Source: Mobilicoccus pelagius NBRC 104925
GTDB lineage: Bacteria > Actinomycetota > Actinomycetes > Actinomycetales > Dermatophilaceae
DNA length: 34,205 nt
Assembly: GCF_000247995.1 (NCBI RefSeq)
Contig: NZ_BAFE01000088.1
Span: 1 to 34,205 of the forward strand
Direction: 5' to 3'
Positions 15,239 through 25,423 of this stretch are shown here, piece after piece (position 1 is the stretch's first letter; the number at the start of each line of letters is the position of its first letter). Below the pieces are notes generated by a model, which saw only the letters and a list, made by a program, of their open reading frames with translations, did not search any database and was not told the origin of the DNA. Made by a program: the position numbers and the translations under genes.

Positions 15239-15847
15239 TCAGTCGACCTTGACGCCGACGACGCCGCCCGTGCGTCCGGCCTTCACCGCGGCGCGGTCGA
15301 ACGTCAGCGTGACGCGCTTGCCCTCGGGGGTCGTGTAGCTGCACATGTCCCCGTCGCACGCGACGCGGAGCAGCTCGCCCGCCGGGGGCGTCGCCGCCGT
15401 CTTCACCCGGGGGGAGACGTACCGGCCGAGCGCCGCACGGTCGCCGTTCGACCACGCCGCGACGGCCGCGTCGCCGTAGTCCTCGATGCTCCGCTGGGGC
15501 ACCGTGCCGCGGGCCTCGGTCTTCGAGGTGGACTTCGCCGTCGGGGTCGTGCGGGGCGCGGTGGGGGCGGCGCTGTTCGTGATGACCGTCGTCCGGGGCT
15601 CGCTCGTCCGCGAGGCCCCCTTCGAGGGGGCGCTGTCCCGACCCGTCTCGGAGGCCGACGGCGATGTGGCGGCCGCGGGCTCGGTGGTCGCCGAGGACGC
15701 CGGGTCGGTGGGCGTCACGGAAGCGGACTGCGTGGCGGGGGGCGGCGTCGCGGTCGCGCTCGACGTGCCCGCGTCATCGTTGCCGCAACCGGCGAGGACG
15801 GCGCACACGAGGGCGGCGGTCAGGGGCAGGGTGGCACGGGGCGTCAT
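15239..15847 (-). CDS. Putative lipoprotein with Ser/Thr/Ala-rich linker
   Basis: The 202-residue protein has a lipoprotein signal peptide ending in the lipobox LAGC, so C21 would be lipidated and the protein anchored on the outer face of the membrane. Residues about 25-115 form a low-complexity linker rich in Ser, Thr, Ala and Pro. The C-terminal 85 or so residues are folded and begin with SIEDYGDAAVAAWSNGDRAALGRYVSPRV, followed by a beta-rich part containing a cysteine pair in VACDGDMCSYTTPEGKRVTLTF. That part looks like an NTF2-like or similar small alpha+beta domain, though this is a guess. GAGGAG precedes the ATG at 15845-15847. It is transcribed away from purA. Confidence 0.8.
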   Translation of the reverse strand: MTPRATLPLTAALVCAVLAGCGNDDAGTSSATATPPPATQSASVTPTDPASSATTEPAAATSPSASETGRDSAPSKGASRTSEPRTTVITNSAAPTAPRTTPTAKSTSKTEARGTVPQRSIEDYGDAAVAAWSNGDRAALGRYVSPRVKTAATPPAGELLRVACDGDMCSYTTPEGKRVTLTFDRAAVKAGRTGGVVGVKVD

Positions 15848-16050
15848 GGGTGCTCCTCGGAAGGGGTGGAGGGGGCTTGGTCGCACCGGCGGTGGAGCCA
15901 GGTGTTCCCGTCTCCGATCGACCACGCCCTCGGTGACCTGAGCAGAACGGGTCGGGAAATCCGCCGGATTCGACGGATCGGGGTACTCCGACCCGCCACA
16001 TCGGGCGTTCCCGCACCTCTCCGCCTCGATGGGCTGTCGGGTCGAGACGG

Positions 16051-17427
<1,377 letters not shown>

Positions 17428-17446
17428 TTCACCCCTGAGGACACGC

Positions 17447-19285
17447 ATGAACGACACCACCGGACCGGCCGATCCCACCCCGCAGCCTGCGCGGCGCGCC
17501 CGCCGCGGCCGGGGCAAGGAGAAGCCCCAGCCCGAGGTCGACTGGGTGGCACGCATGGCCGACGAGGTCATCGAGGCCGCCCACGGTCGCGACCCCGAGC
17601 GCACGATCGTGTGCGCGTCGGGTCTCTCCCCGTCGGGCCCGATCCACCTCGGCAACCTTCGCGAGGTGATGACGCCGCACCTCGTCGCAGACGAGATCGC
17701 CCGTCGCGGCGTCCCGGTGGAGCACGTCATCAGCTGGGACGACTACGACCGGTTCCGCAAGGTGCCGTTCGGCGTCGAGGGCGTCGACGAGTCGTGGAAC
17801 GCCCACATCGGCAAGCCGCTCACGAGCGTCCCCGCCCCGCGCGGCTCGGAGTACCCCAACTGGGCCGAGCACTTCAAGGCCGCGATGGCGGAGTCCCTCG
17901 AGCGGATGGGCGTGCGGTTCCGCGGCATCAGCCAGACGCAGCAGTACACCTCGGGCGCCTACCGCGAGCAGGTGCTCCACGCGATGAGCAAGCGGGACGA
18001 GATCGACGCCGTCCTCGCGCAGTACCGCACCAAGCAGACCGAGCCGGACGCCGCGCAGGCGGCCGCCGCGGCGGAGGGCTCCGAGGGTGCCCACGACGCC
18101 GAGGCGATCCAGGCCGCGGCCGAGGGCAGCGGCGCTGCGAGCGAGGAGGACGGCGGCGGGGCCTCCGGATACTTCCCTTATCGGCCGTACAGCAAGGCGT
18201 TCGGCACCGACGCCACGCGTGTGCTCTCCTACGACGACGACACGACCGAACTCGTCTACGTGGCCGTGGGCCCCAACGGCGAGGAGGTCACCGAGTCGAT
18301 GCACCTCGACCGTGACTTCCACGGCAAGCTCGTGTGGAAGGTCGACTGGCCGATGCGCTGGGCGTACGAGGGCGTCGACTTCGAGCCCTCCGGCGTCGAC
18401 CACTCCTCGCCGGGGTCGTCCTTCCAGGTCGGCGGGCAGATCGTCGGCCCGATCTTCAGCGGTCACCAGCCCATCGGGCCGATGTACGCGTTCGTGGGCA
18501 TCGCCGGCATGGCCAAGATGAGCTCGTCCAAGGGCGGCGTGCCCACCCCGGCCGACGCGATGCGGATCATGGAGCCGCCCGTGCTGCGGTGGCTCTACAC
18601 GCGTCGTCGCCCCAACCAGTCGTTCTCCGTCGCGTTCGACGCCGAGATCCAGCGCCTCTACGACGAGTGGGACGCCCTCGGCCGCAAGGTGCAGACCCCA
18701 GCGGCACAGCCGGGTGACCACGCGATGTACGCCCGCGCGATCGGCACCGCCCACGGCGAGCTGCAGAGGACGCCCGTCAAGGTGCCCTACCGGGCGCTCG
18801 CGTCGGTCGTCGACATCACCGGCGGCGAGGAGGCGCAGACGCTGCGGATCGTGCAGGGCATGGTCGGCGACGACGTCGAGCTCACGAGCCTCGATCAGCT
18901 CCGGCCGCGGCTCGACTGCGCCCGCACGTGGGTCCTCACGCAGATGCCTGCGGAGGACCGCACCCAGGTGCGCACGGAGCCCGACACCGAGCTCCTCGCC
19001 TCGCTCGAGCCGCAGCAGCGCGAGGCCCTCGAGATGCTGTCCGCGCGGCTCACCGACGACTGGTCGCTCGAGGGCCTCACGACCCTCGTCTACGGCATCC
19101 CCAAGATGCAGGCCGGGTTCGACGTGGGCGAGAAGAAGCTCCCGCCGGAGGTCAAGGCCGCCCAGCGTGGGTTGTTCGCGCTGCTCTACCGGCTGCTCGT
19201 CGGCTCCGACACGGGCCCGCGCATCCCGACCCTGCTCCTGTGCCTCGGCGCCGAGCGCGTCCGAAGTCTCATCACCCCGGCCTGA
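17447..19285 (+). CDS. lysS: Lysyl-tRNA synthetase, class I (archaeal type)
   Basis: This enzyme charges tRNA-Lys. It is the class I Rossmann-fold form known from archaea and some bacteria including actinobacteria, not the usual class II form. The HIGH-like motif is in SGLSPSGPIHLGNLREVM (near residue 65), and the KMSSSKGG motif lies near residue 358. WKVDWPMRWAYEGVDFEPSGVDHSSPGSSF is the family core. Odd points are an Ala/Glu/Gly-rich insertion around residues 205-240, and the absence of cysteines after GYFPYRPY, where I recall related enzymes having paired cysteines of a zinc knuckle. The 612-residue length is slightly large. GAGGA precedes the ATG. No second lysyl-tRNA synthetase is in this window. 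Confidence 0.93.
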   Translation: MNDTTGPADPTPQPARRARRGRGKEKPQPEVDWVARMADEVIEAAHGRDPERTIVCASGLSPSGPIHLGNLREVMTPHLVADEIARRGVPVEHVISWDDYDRFRKVPFGVEGVDESWNAHIGKPLTSVPAPRGSEYPNWAEHFKAAMAESLERMGVRFRGISQTQQYTSGAYREQVLHAMSKRDEIDAVLAQYRTKQTEPDAAQAAAAAEGSEGAHDAEAIQAAAEGSGAASEEDGGGASGYFPYRPYSKAFGTDATRVLSYDDDTTELVYVAVGPNGEEVTESMHLDRDFHGKLVWKVDWPMRWAYEGVDFEPSGVDHSSPGSSFQVGGQIVGPIFSGHQPIGPMYAFVGIAGMAKMSSSKGGVPTPADAMRIMEPPVLRWLYTRRRPNQSFSVAFDAEIQRLYDEWDALGRKVQTPAAQPGDHAMYARAIGTAHGELQRTPVKVPYRALASVVDITGGEEAQTLRIVQGMVGDDVELTSLDQLRPRLDCARTWVLTQMPAEDRTQVRTEPDTELLASLEPQQREALEMLSARLTDDWSLEGLTTLVYGIPKMQAGFDVGEKKLPPEVKAAQRGLFALLYRLLVGSDTGPRIPTLLLCLGAERVRSLITPA

Positions 19286-19297
19286 GACCCGACACGA

Positions 19298-19340
19298 CGA
19301 CGACCCCGGTTCGCCCACGAGGGCGGTGCCGGGGTCGTCG
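19298..19340. terminator. Bidirectional terminator between lysS and helD
   Basis: Perfect 12-bp arms 19298-19309 and 19329-19340 enclose a 19-base loop that itself contains a short CGCCC/GGGCG pairing. It separates convergent genes. Confidence 0.83.
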
Positions 19341-19401
19341 CACGTCGGGTCCCGGCCGGTACACCGCCGATGCCGTCATCGTGCGGTGGAGGTCGGGCCG
19401 G

Positions 19402-21693
19402 TCAGTCCTCCGGTCGGAGGACGTGCATGCGGTGGGCCGCGCGGGTGAGGACGACGTAGAGCACGCGCACGCCGCCGGGGGACTCGGCGACGATCTCGTC
19501 GGGGTCGAGGACGACCGTCGCGTCGTACTCGAGGCCCTTGCTCGACAGGGGGTCGACGAGGACGAGTCGCGCGCCGAGGCCGGGGGCGATGTCCTCGGCC
19601 GCGGCGACGAGATCCGCCATCGACGCGGCCCAGCGGGCGGGGGCGATGATCGCGATGCTGCCGTCGACCTCGTCCGCGAGCTCGGCGACGTGCGTACGTA
19701 CCGTCGCGTCGAGGCTGTCGGCGGGCACGGTGACGTCGACGGGATCGACCCCGGTCTCGCGCACTGCCGCGGGGATGTCGGCGTCGGGGACGTGTTCGCG
19801 CACGACCTTCTCGGCGTAGGCGAACACCTCCTTGGCGTTGCGGTAGTTCGTCGCCATGTGGAAAGCCCGTCGCGGTGCGCTGCCGAACGCCTCCTCTCGG
19901 GCCTTCTCGGCCTCGTCGAGGTCCTCCCACGAGGCCTGGGCGAGGTCGCCGACGACGGTCCAGCTCGCCCACCGGCCGCGCCTCGCGAGCATCCGCCACT
20001 GCATGGGGAAGACGTCCTGGGCCTCGTCGACGAGCACGTGCGCGTACTCGCTCGGGCGGCCGACGTGCCCCCGGAGGAGGACGTCGCGGGCGTCGCCGTG
20101 GGTGAGGTGACGCGTGGGGGTGAGCGCCGAGTGGGCGGGCGCGTTACGTTCGGGCACCCCGACCCGCAGCGAGCGCTGGGCCTCGAGCTCGTCGAGCTCC
20201 TCGATCTCGAAGAAGCCGCGTTCGACGGGCATCTCCTTGACCTCGCCGAGGCGTGCGTCGAGGTCGTCGACGAGGGCGACGTCGGCGACGGACCACGTAC
20301 CGGTGTCGAGGGTGGCCTGCAGAGATGCGGCGAGGACGTCGGCCTCCGCCTCCGTGAGGACCCCGCGGGAGCAGCGCCGGGCGCGGCGCGCGTCGGCGAG
20401 CCACAGGAGCACCTCGCGCGGGTCGACAGGACGCCACCATGCGTGCATGAACGCCTCGACGTCGCGGTGGTCGACGAAGGTCGCGATGAACTCCTCGCGG
20501 TCGACGTCGCGGTCCTCGGGGCGGCGCGCCTGCGTCCACGCGTCGGCGGCGAGGGCGAGGACCATCGCGTCCTGGGAAGAGTTGCGGTGGTGGCGGCGGA
20601 GCACCTGGGAGCGCACCCGGTCGAGGCGTCGGCGCTCGAGGCGGACGGCCCGCCCGGAGACCATCGCGCGGAGCGTGTCGGGGGCGCCGGGGATCGTGTC
20701 GCGGGCCGCGCGGGCGAGCACCCGGCGGATGCGCAGGGAGCCCTTGACCGCCGCGGCCGAGGGTGGGTCGAGGCGCCCGGCGGTGCAGGCGTCGACGACG
20801 TCGCCGAGGGCCCGCAGCGCGACGGAGTCCTCGCCGAGGGAGGGCAGCACACGCTCGATGTAGGCGGTGTACGCCGCGGACGGGCCGACCACGAGGACAC
20901 CGCCGCCCTCGAACCGGCGACGGTCGCTGTAGAGGAGGTAGGCCGCGCGGTGGAGCGCGACGACGGTCTTGCCCGTGCCCGGGCCGCCGGTGATCTCGGT
21001 GACGCCGCGTGCGGGCGCGCGGATCGCCTCGTCCTGGTCGGCCTGGATGGTGGCGACGATGTCGCGCATGTGGGCGCTGCGGCTGCGGCCGAGTGCGGCC
21101 ATGAGGGCGCCCTCGCCGAGGACGACGAGGTCGTCGGGGGCGTCGGCGACCATGAGGTCGTCCTCGGCACCGATGACCGTCTCGCCCCGCGACCGGAGCA
21201 CGCGGCGCCGGAGGACGCTCTGCGGGTCGACGGGCGTGGCCCGGTAGAAGGGGGATGCCGCCGGTGCACGCCAGTCGATGACGAGGGGTTCGTAGTCGTC
21301 GTCGCGGACGCCGAGACGGCCGACGTAACGGACCTCCCGACCGTGGGAGTCCTCCATGTCGAGACGGCCGAAGACGAGGCCCTCGTGCTGACGTTCGAGG
21401 TCGTGGCGTCGCTGGCCGGCCCGGAAGACGAGCGCGTCGCGGGCGAACAGTCCCGAGACCTCCTCGTCGCGGATGTCGCCGGTGCGATCGGTGCGGCCGC
21501 GGGACATGCCCTCGATCTCGACGAGCCTGGCCCGCTCCCCGGCCTTGCGCAGTTCGGCGTGGACGCGGTCGACGTGCGCCTGTTCGACGGCGAGTTCCCG
21601 CGCGAGGCTCTCGGCGGCCGCCTCGTCGGACGGGACGTCGCCCCGCCCCGTGTCGTCACCGGTCACGACGCCATCGCTCACTGAATCGCCCAT
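19402..21693 (-). CDS. helD: HelD-like UvrD/Rep-family ATPase, RNA polymerase recycling factor
   Basis: HelD proteins use ATP to strip stalled or post-termination RNA polymerase from nucleic acid, and some actinobacterial forms affect rifampicin sensitivity. The 763-residue protein has an N-terminal coiled-coil region (ESLARELAVEQAHVDRVHAELRKA), the YVGRLGVRDDDYEPLVIDWRAPAASPFY block typical of HelD, Walker A GGPGTGKT near residues 236-243, VDEAQDVFPMQWRML (D556) as the DEAD-like motif, and helicase-like motifs to the end (VLDPDEI, YVVLTRAAHRMHVL). I chose ATG 21691-21693; a GTG at 21738 is in frame but only three bases after a TAGAGT hexamer. It lacks the nuclease-linked domains of UvrD/RecB. 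Confidence 0.88.
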   Translation of the reverse strand: MGDSVSDGVVTGDDTGRGDVPSDEAAAESLARELAVEQAHVDRVHAELRKAGERARLVEIEGMSRGRTDRTGDIRDEEVSGLFARDALVFRAGQRRHDLERQHEGLVFGRLDMEDSHGREVRYVGRLGVRDDDYEPLVIDWRAPAASPFYRATPVDPQSVLRRRVLRSRGETVIGAEDDLMVADAPDDLVVLGEGALMAALGRSRSAHMRDIVATIQADQDEAIRAPARGVTEITGGPGTGKTVVALHRAAYLLYSDRRRFEGGGVLVVGPSAAYTAYIERVLPSLGEDSVALRALGDVVDACTAGRLDPPSAAAVKGSLRIRRVLARAARDTIPGAPDTLRAMVSGRAVRLERRRLDRVRSQVLRRHHRNSSQDAMVLALAADAWTQARRPEDRDVDREEFIATFVDHRDVEAFMHAWWRPVDPREVLLWLADARRARRCSRGVLTEAEADVLAASLQATLDTGTWSVADVALVDDLDARLGEVKEMPVERGFFEIEELDELEAQRSLRVGVPERNAPAHSALTPTRHLTHGDARDVLLRGHVGRPSEYAHVLVDEAQDVFPMQWRMLARRGRWASWTVVGDLAQASWEDLDEAEKAREEAFGSAPRRAFHMATNYRNAKEVFAYAEKVVREHVPDADIPAAVRETGVDPVDVTVPADSLDATVRTHVAELADEVDGSIAIIAPARWAASMADLVAAAEDIAPGLGARLVLVDPLSSKGLEYDATVVLDPDEIVAESPGGVRVLYVVLTRAAHRMHVLRPED

Positions 21694-21741
21694 CCCGTCG
21701 GCAGTGCGGTCTGTGCGCCACGGCCGCGGCGCGAGCACTCC

Positions 21742-21747
21742 ACTCTA
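21742..21747 (-). promoter_or_regulatory. Candidate -10 element of helD
   Basis: TAGAGT on the minus strand would start transcription near 21735, giving a leader of about 42 nt before the ATG at 21693. It lies in the 79-bp gap after the LuxR-type regulator, so helD can be transcribed independently. Confidence 0.4.
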
Positions 21748-21772
21748 GTGGGGCCGGGGTGGTGGGGGCGCC

Positions 21773-22906
21773 TCAGATCCATCCGCGCCGCGCGGCGAGC
21801 ACTCCGGCCTGGAACCGGGTGGAGGCGCCGAGCCGCGTCATGAGGGCGCGGACCCGCCGCTCGATGGTGCGCTGGGAGAGGCCCGTCTGGGTGGCCATGG
21901 TCGCGTCGGTGGCGCCGGCGGCGAGCATCGAGAGGATGAAGGCGCTGTCGCGGTCGAGCTCGCCGATGCTGTTCCACGCCATCGGGCTCGCGAGCTGCCA
22001 CCACGTCTCGCACAGGCACCGGAGGGCGAGGACGAGTCGCCGGTCGTGGACGAGGAGCGACCCGGCGCCGGAGGTGTCGAAGGAGGTGAGGTCGACGACG
22101 GCGATGTGGTCGTCGGCGCCGACGACGGAGAAGGGCAGATCGGTGAGGAACCGGCTCTCCTCGCCGCTCTCGGCGCGGGCCCGGAGGATCTCGCCGGCGC
22201 GGGGATGGCGGAGCATGCGGCCGTCGAACGTCGTCCGGCGCCGCAGCGGGGCGCCGTCGCGGGTGAGGAGGCGGCGGCGGTGGCGGTCGGGGTCGGTGCC
22301 GAAGAGGTGTGCGGTGCGGGGCGAGTCGTCGTGTGCGGACCAGATCTCCTGCGTCGCCGCGTCGGTGACCCCGCGTTCGGCGGCGGCGAGCTCCTCGGTG
22401 TTGCGGAGGAGGGTGAGGCCGGGGGCCTGTTCGGCGTCGGTGAGGCGGGAGCGGTGGTACTCGTGGGTGAGGTCCTCGGCGGCGTCGCGGAGGAAGGACG
22501 CGCGGGTCTCGTAGCTCGCGGCGAGGGAGAAGAGCGCGAGCTCGGGCGGGATGGCCTCCCAGGCGTCGGGCCCGGTGGGGCGCAGCAGGCCGTGGTGGGT
22601 GAGGAACGCGGTGGCGGCGTCGATCGCGTCGGCGGGGACGTCCGCGGTGATCATCTGTCGACGGGTGATGCCGGGGGTGCGGACCGCGAGGAGGTAGAGC
22701 CTCGTCGCGACCCGGTCGAATCCGTCGTCGAGCGGCAGGGGGACGGTCACGTCCGGTGCTGCGGCCACGTAGGGGGCGGGGGCGTCGTCACGGCGGACGT
22801 CGTTGCCGGCGGGGCCCGACGATGCGGTGGTGGCGGTGTCACCACCGCCGCCGTCGACGGGCGTGGCGGTGGTGGTGGCGCCGGCAGTGGCGCTGTCCTG
22901 GGTCAT
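21773..22906 (-). CDS. LuxR-type helix-turn-helix transcriptional regulator
   Basis: The 377-residue protein starts with about 55 low-complexity residues rich in Thr, Ala and Gly. Next comes an N-terminal winged-helix-like segment (FDRVATRLYLLAVRTPGITRRQMI, then ATAFLTHHGLLRP), a middle region that probably senses a signal, and a C-terminal LuxR/GerE-type HTH (DSAFILSMLAAGATDATMATQTGLSQRTIERRVRALMTRLGASTRFQ). No response-regulator receiver domain is present. This architecture is common in actinobacteria and its ligands are mostly unknown. The ATG follows GGGGGGATGAG. TAGGGT (22980-22985, minus strand) may be its -10. It shares a 216-bp spacer with purD and may or may not regulate it. Confidence 0.82.
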   Translation of the reverse strand: MTQDSATAGATTTATPVDGGGGDTATTASSGPAGNDVRRDDAPAPYVAAAPDVTVPLPLDDGFDRVATRLYLLAVRTPGITRRQMITADVPADAIDAATAFLTHHGLLRPTGPDAWEAIPPELALFSLAASYETRASFLRDAAEDLTHEYHRSRLTDAEQAPGLTLLRNTEELAAAERGVTDAATQEIWSAHDDSPRTAHLFGTDPDRHRRRLLTRDGAPLRRRTTFDGRMLRHPRAGEILRARAESGEESRFLTDLPFSVVGADDHIAVVDLTSFDTSGAGSLLVHDRRLVLALRCLCETWWQLASPMAWNSIGELDRDSAFILSMLAAGATDATMATQTGLSQRTIERRVRALMTRLGASTRFQAGVLAARRGWI

Positions 22907-23109
22907 CTCATCCCCCCGGCTGAGGCTGTCGGCGACGGGAGGTCGCCCCTCGTCTCGGGGTGACGTCGCCTTCGAGCGCACCCTAGCCGCCGCGCGCGCG
23001 TGTGGGTGGGACGACGCCGCCGAGTGTCGATCGGCTTGTGCAGCAAGGTATTCCGTGGCTCGGGTGGGGTTGTCCCCTCGACCGGGTGGGGGGTGTCGGT
23101 GGGAACGCC

Positions 23110-23115
23110 TAGGCT
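23110..23115 (+). promoter_or_regulatory. Leaderless-type -10 element of purD
   Basis: TAGGCT, seven bases, then GTG at 23123. No PurR-like or PurBox-like repeat was recognised in the spacer. Confidence 0.55.
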
Positions 23116-23122
23116 GGGGGCC

Positions 23123-24418
23123 GTGAAGGTCCTCGTCATCGGTAGCGGTGCCCGTGAACACGCCCTCGTCGTCGCCCTCTCGCGCGACCCGCAGGTGGGG
23201 GAGGTGCTCGCCGCCCCCGGGAACCCGGGCATGGCCCAGCTCGCCACCTGTCTCGAGGTCGAGGCCACCGACCCCGACGCCGTCGCGGCCCTGGCCGTCG
23301 AGCACGGCGTGGACCTCGTGGTCGTCGGCCCCGAGGCGCCCCTCGTCGCCGGGGTGAGCGATGCCGTGGCCGCCCGCGGGATCCCGTGCTTCGGACCCAC
23401 GGCCCGCGCCGCGCGCCTCGAGGGCAGCAAGGCGTTCGCCAAGGAGGTCATGGAGGTCGCGGGCGTCCCCACGGCCCGTGCGCGGGTGTGCACGACGGTG
23501 GACGCGGCGATGGAGGCGCTCGACGAGCTCGGTGCGCCCTACGTCGTCAAGGACGACGGTCTCGCCGCCGGCAAGGGCGTCGTCGTCACCGAGGAGCGCA
23601 CGAAGGCGCTCGCGCACGCCGTCCAGTGTCTCGAGCGGCCCAGGGCCGCGGGTGAGGACGAGACGCGCGTCGTCATCGAGGAGTTCCTCGACGGCCCCGA
23701 GATCTCCCTCTTCTGCCTCACCGACGGGCGCACCGTCGTACCGCTCGCCCCGGCGCAGGACTTCAAGCGGCTCTGCGACGGCGGCCGTGGCCCCAACACC
23801 GGTGGCATGGGTGCGTACTCGCCCCTCGACTGGGCGCCGCAGACGCTCACCGAGGAGGTCGTCTCGACGATCGCTCAGCCCACCGTCGACGAGATGCGCC
23901 GCCGGGGCACCCCGTTCGCGGGGGTCCTCTACGTCGGCCTCGCGCTCACGGGCCGTGGTCTGCGAGTCGTCGAGTTCAACGCCCGGTTCGGCGACCCGGA
24001 GACGCAGGTCGTCCTCGCCCGCCTCCGCACCGGTCTCGGCGGGGTGCTCCTCGCCGCGGCCCGGGGGGAGCTCGCCGAGATCCCGCCGCTCGAGTGGTCC
24101 GACGACGCGGCGGTCACGGTCGTCGTCGCGGCTCGCGGCTACCCCGAGGCCCCCCGAAAGGGCGACCCCGTCGTCATCGGCGAGGTCGGTGACGCGGAGA
24201 TCCTTCACGCCGGTACGCGACAGAGGCCCGACGGGCTCGTCACCGCCGGCGGGCGCGTGCTCTCCGTCGTCGCCACGGGGCCCGACCTCGCGGCGGCCCG
24301 GGCGGCCGCATACGACGCCGTCGACGCCGTCGACATCCCCGGCAGCCGCCACCGCACCGACATCGCGCTCGCCGCGGCCCAACACCGCATCGTCCTTCCC
24401 GGTCAGGAGCAGGCATGA
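23123..24418 (+). CDS. purD: Phosphoribosylamine-glycine ligase
   Basis: PurD forms glycinamide ribonucleotide from phosphoribosylamine, glycine and ATP, the second step of purine synthesis. The 431-residue ATP-grasp enzyme has the N-terminus KVLVIGSGAREHALV, APGNPGMAQL, VVVGPEAPLVAGVSDA, the ATP-grasp lysine and glycine loop YVVKDDGLAAGKGVVV, FKRLCDGGRGPNTGGMGAYSP and the metal-binding VEFNARFGDPETQ. The GTG start fits both the family N-terminus and the leaderless promoter spacing. The stop codon overlaps the purC start (ATGA), so the two are coupled. Confidence 0.96.
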   Translation: MKVLVIGSGAREHALVVALSRDPQVGEVLAAPGNPGMAQLATCLEVEATDPDAVAALAVEHGVDLVVVGPEAPLVAGVSDAVAARGIPCFGPTARAARLEGSKAFAKEVMEVAGVPTARARVCTTVDAAMEALDELGAPYVVKDDGLAAGKGVVVTEERTKALAHAVQCLERPRAAGEDETRVVIEEFLDGPEISLFCLTDGRTVVPLAPAQDFKRLCDGGRGPNTGGMGAYSPLDWAPQTLTEEVVSTIAQPTVDEMRRRGTPFAGVLYVGLALTGRGLRVVEFNARFGDPETQVVLARLRTGLGGVLLAAARGELAEIPPLEWSDDAAVTVVVAARGYPEAPRKGDPVVIGEVGDAEILHAGTRQRPDGLVTAGGRVLSVVATGPDLAAARAAAYDAVDAVDIPGSRHRTDIALAAAQHRIVLPGQEQA

Positions 24419-25323
24419 CTCACAGCGACGCTCCTGAGGGGGCCCTCGACCTGCCCGGGTACGCCCGGGTCTACTCCGGCAAGGTGCGGGAGCTGTACGC
24501 CCCGCTCGACGCCGACGGCACCCCGTCGGAGGAGGTCATCCTCCTCGTCGCGAGCGACCGCATCTCTGCGTACGACTACGTGCTCGATTCCGTCATCCCC
24601 GACAAGGGGCGGGTGCTCACCCAGCTGTCCCTGTGGTGGTTCGAGCAGTTCGCTTCCCTCGTGCCCGACCACGTCCTCTCCACCGATGTGCCGGCCGAGG
24701 TCGAGGGGCGCGCGATCCTCGTGCGTCGCCTGCCGATGCTCCCCGTCGAGTGCATCGGGCGCGCCTACCTCACCGGCAGCGGGCTCGCCGAGTACCGCGA
24801 GCGCGGGTCGGTGTGCGGCGTCGAGCTGCCCGAGGGGCTCACGGAGGCGTCGCCGTTTCCCGAGCCGATCTTCACGCCGACGACGAAGGCGCCTCTCGGC
24901 GAGCACGACCAGCCGATGACGTACGCGCAGGTCGAGGCCGAGATCGGCCCGGAGCTCGCCGCGGCCGCCCGCGACATGACGACGCGGATCCTCGCCCTCG
25001 GCAACGAGATCGCCGCGGAGCGGGGCATCCTCATCGCCGACACCAAGGTCGAGTTCGGTGTCCGCGACGGCGGACTCGTCCTCGCCGACGAGGTCCTCAC
25101 GCCCGACTCGTCGCGGTTCTGGCGCGCGGCGGAGCACGAGGTGGGCCGTCCCCAGACCTCCTACGACAAACAGTACGTGCGCGACTGGCTCACCTCCCCG
25201 GAGTCCGGCTGGGACCGTGGGTCGGGCGAGGCGCCGCCGGCCCTCCCACAGGACGTCGTCGACGCCACGCGGGCGACGTACGTCACCGCTTACGAGGCGA
25301 TCACGGGCCGGTCGTTCGACTGA
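24415..25323 (+). CDS. purC: Phosphoribosylaminoimidazole-succinocarboxamide (SAICAR) synthase
   Basis: PurC joins aspartate to carboxyaminoimidazole ribonucleotide using ATP. The 302-residue protein shows YSGKVRELY and LLVASDRISAYDYVLDSVIPDKGRVLTQLS at the N-terminus, then VECIGRAYLTGSG, ILIADTKVEFGV and the C-terminal LADEVLTPDSSRFW and SYDKQYVRDWL motifs. These are characteristic of the monofunctional bacterial enzyme. The ATG overlaps the purD stop codon. purS follows after about 100 bases with its own possible promoter. Confidence 0.97.
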   Translation: MTHSDAPEGALDLPGYARVYSGKVRELYAPLDADGTPSEEVILLVASDRISAYDYVLDSVIPDKGRVLTQLSLWWFEQFASLVPDHVLSTDVPAEVEGRAILVRRLPMLPVECIGRAYLTGSGLAEYRERGSVCGVELPEGLTEASPFPEPIFTPTTKAPLGEHDQPMTYAQVEAEIGPELAAAARDMTTRILALGNEIAAERGILIADTKVEFGVRDGGLVLADEVLTPDSSRFWRAAEHEVGRPQTSYDKQYVRDWLTSPESGWDRGSGEAPPALPQDVVDATRATYVTAYEAITGRSFD

Positions 25324-25383
25324 TCGACGGGTCGCCCGCCACGGCGGGAGTCCCGGTCGGTCCTCGAACGCCGTCCGCGCCGT

Positions 25384-25389
25384 TAGGCT
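25384..25389 (+). promoter_or_regulatory. Candidate -10 element upstream of purS
   Basis: TAGGCT lies 40 bases before the purS GTG, so this message would have a short leader of about 33 nt carrying GAGGGG (25412-25417). Confidence 0.4.
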
Positions 25390-25423
25390 GGAAGGACCGA
25401 CCGCAGAGTGTGAGGGGATCGTC

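Noticed and set aside
17429-19318. Very long antisense open frame opposite lysS
   Set aside because: High-GC codon bias creates long antisense frames; lysS is complete and recognisable on the plus strand.
21773-24385. 870-residue open frame on the minus strand running from the LuxR regulator through purD
   Set aside because: The upstream two thirds are antisense to purD and lack protein-like composition; only 21773-22906 is a gene.
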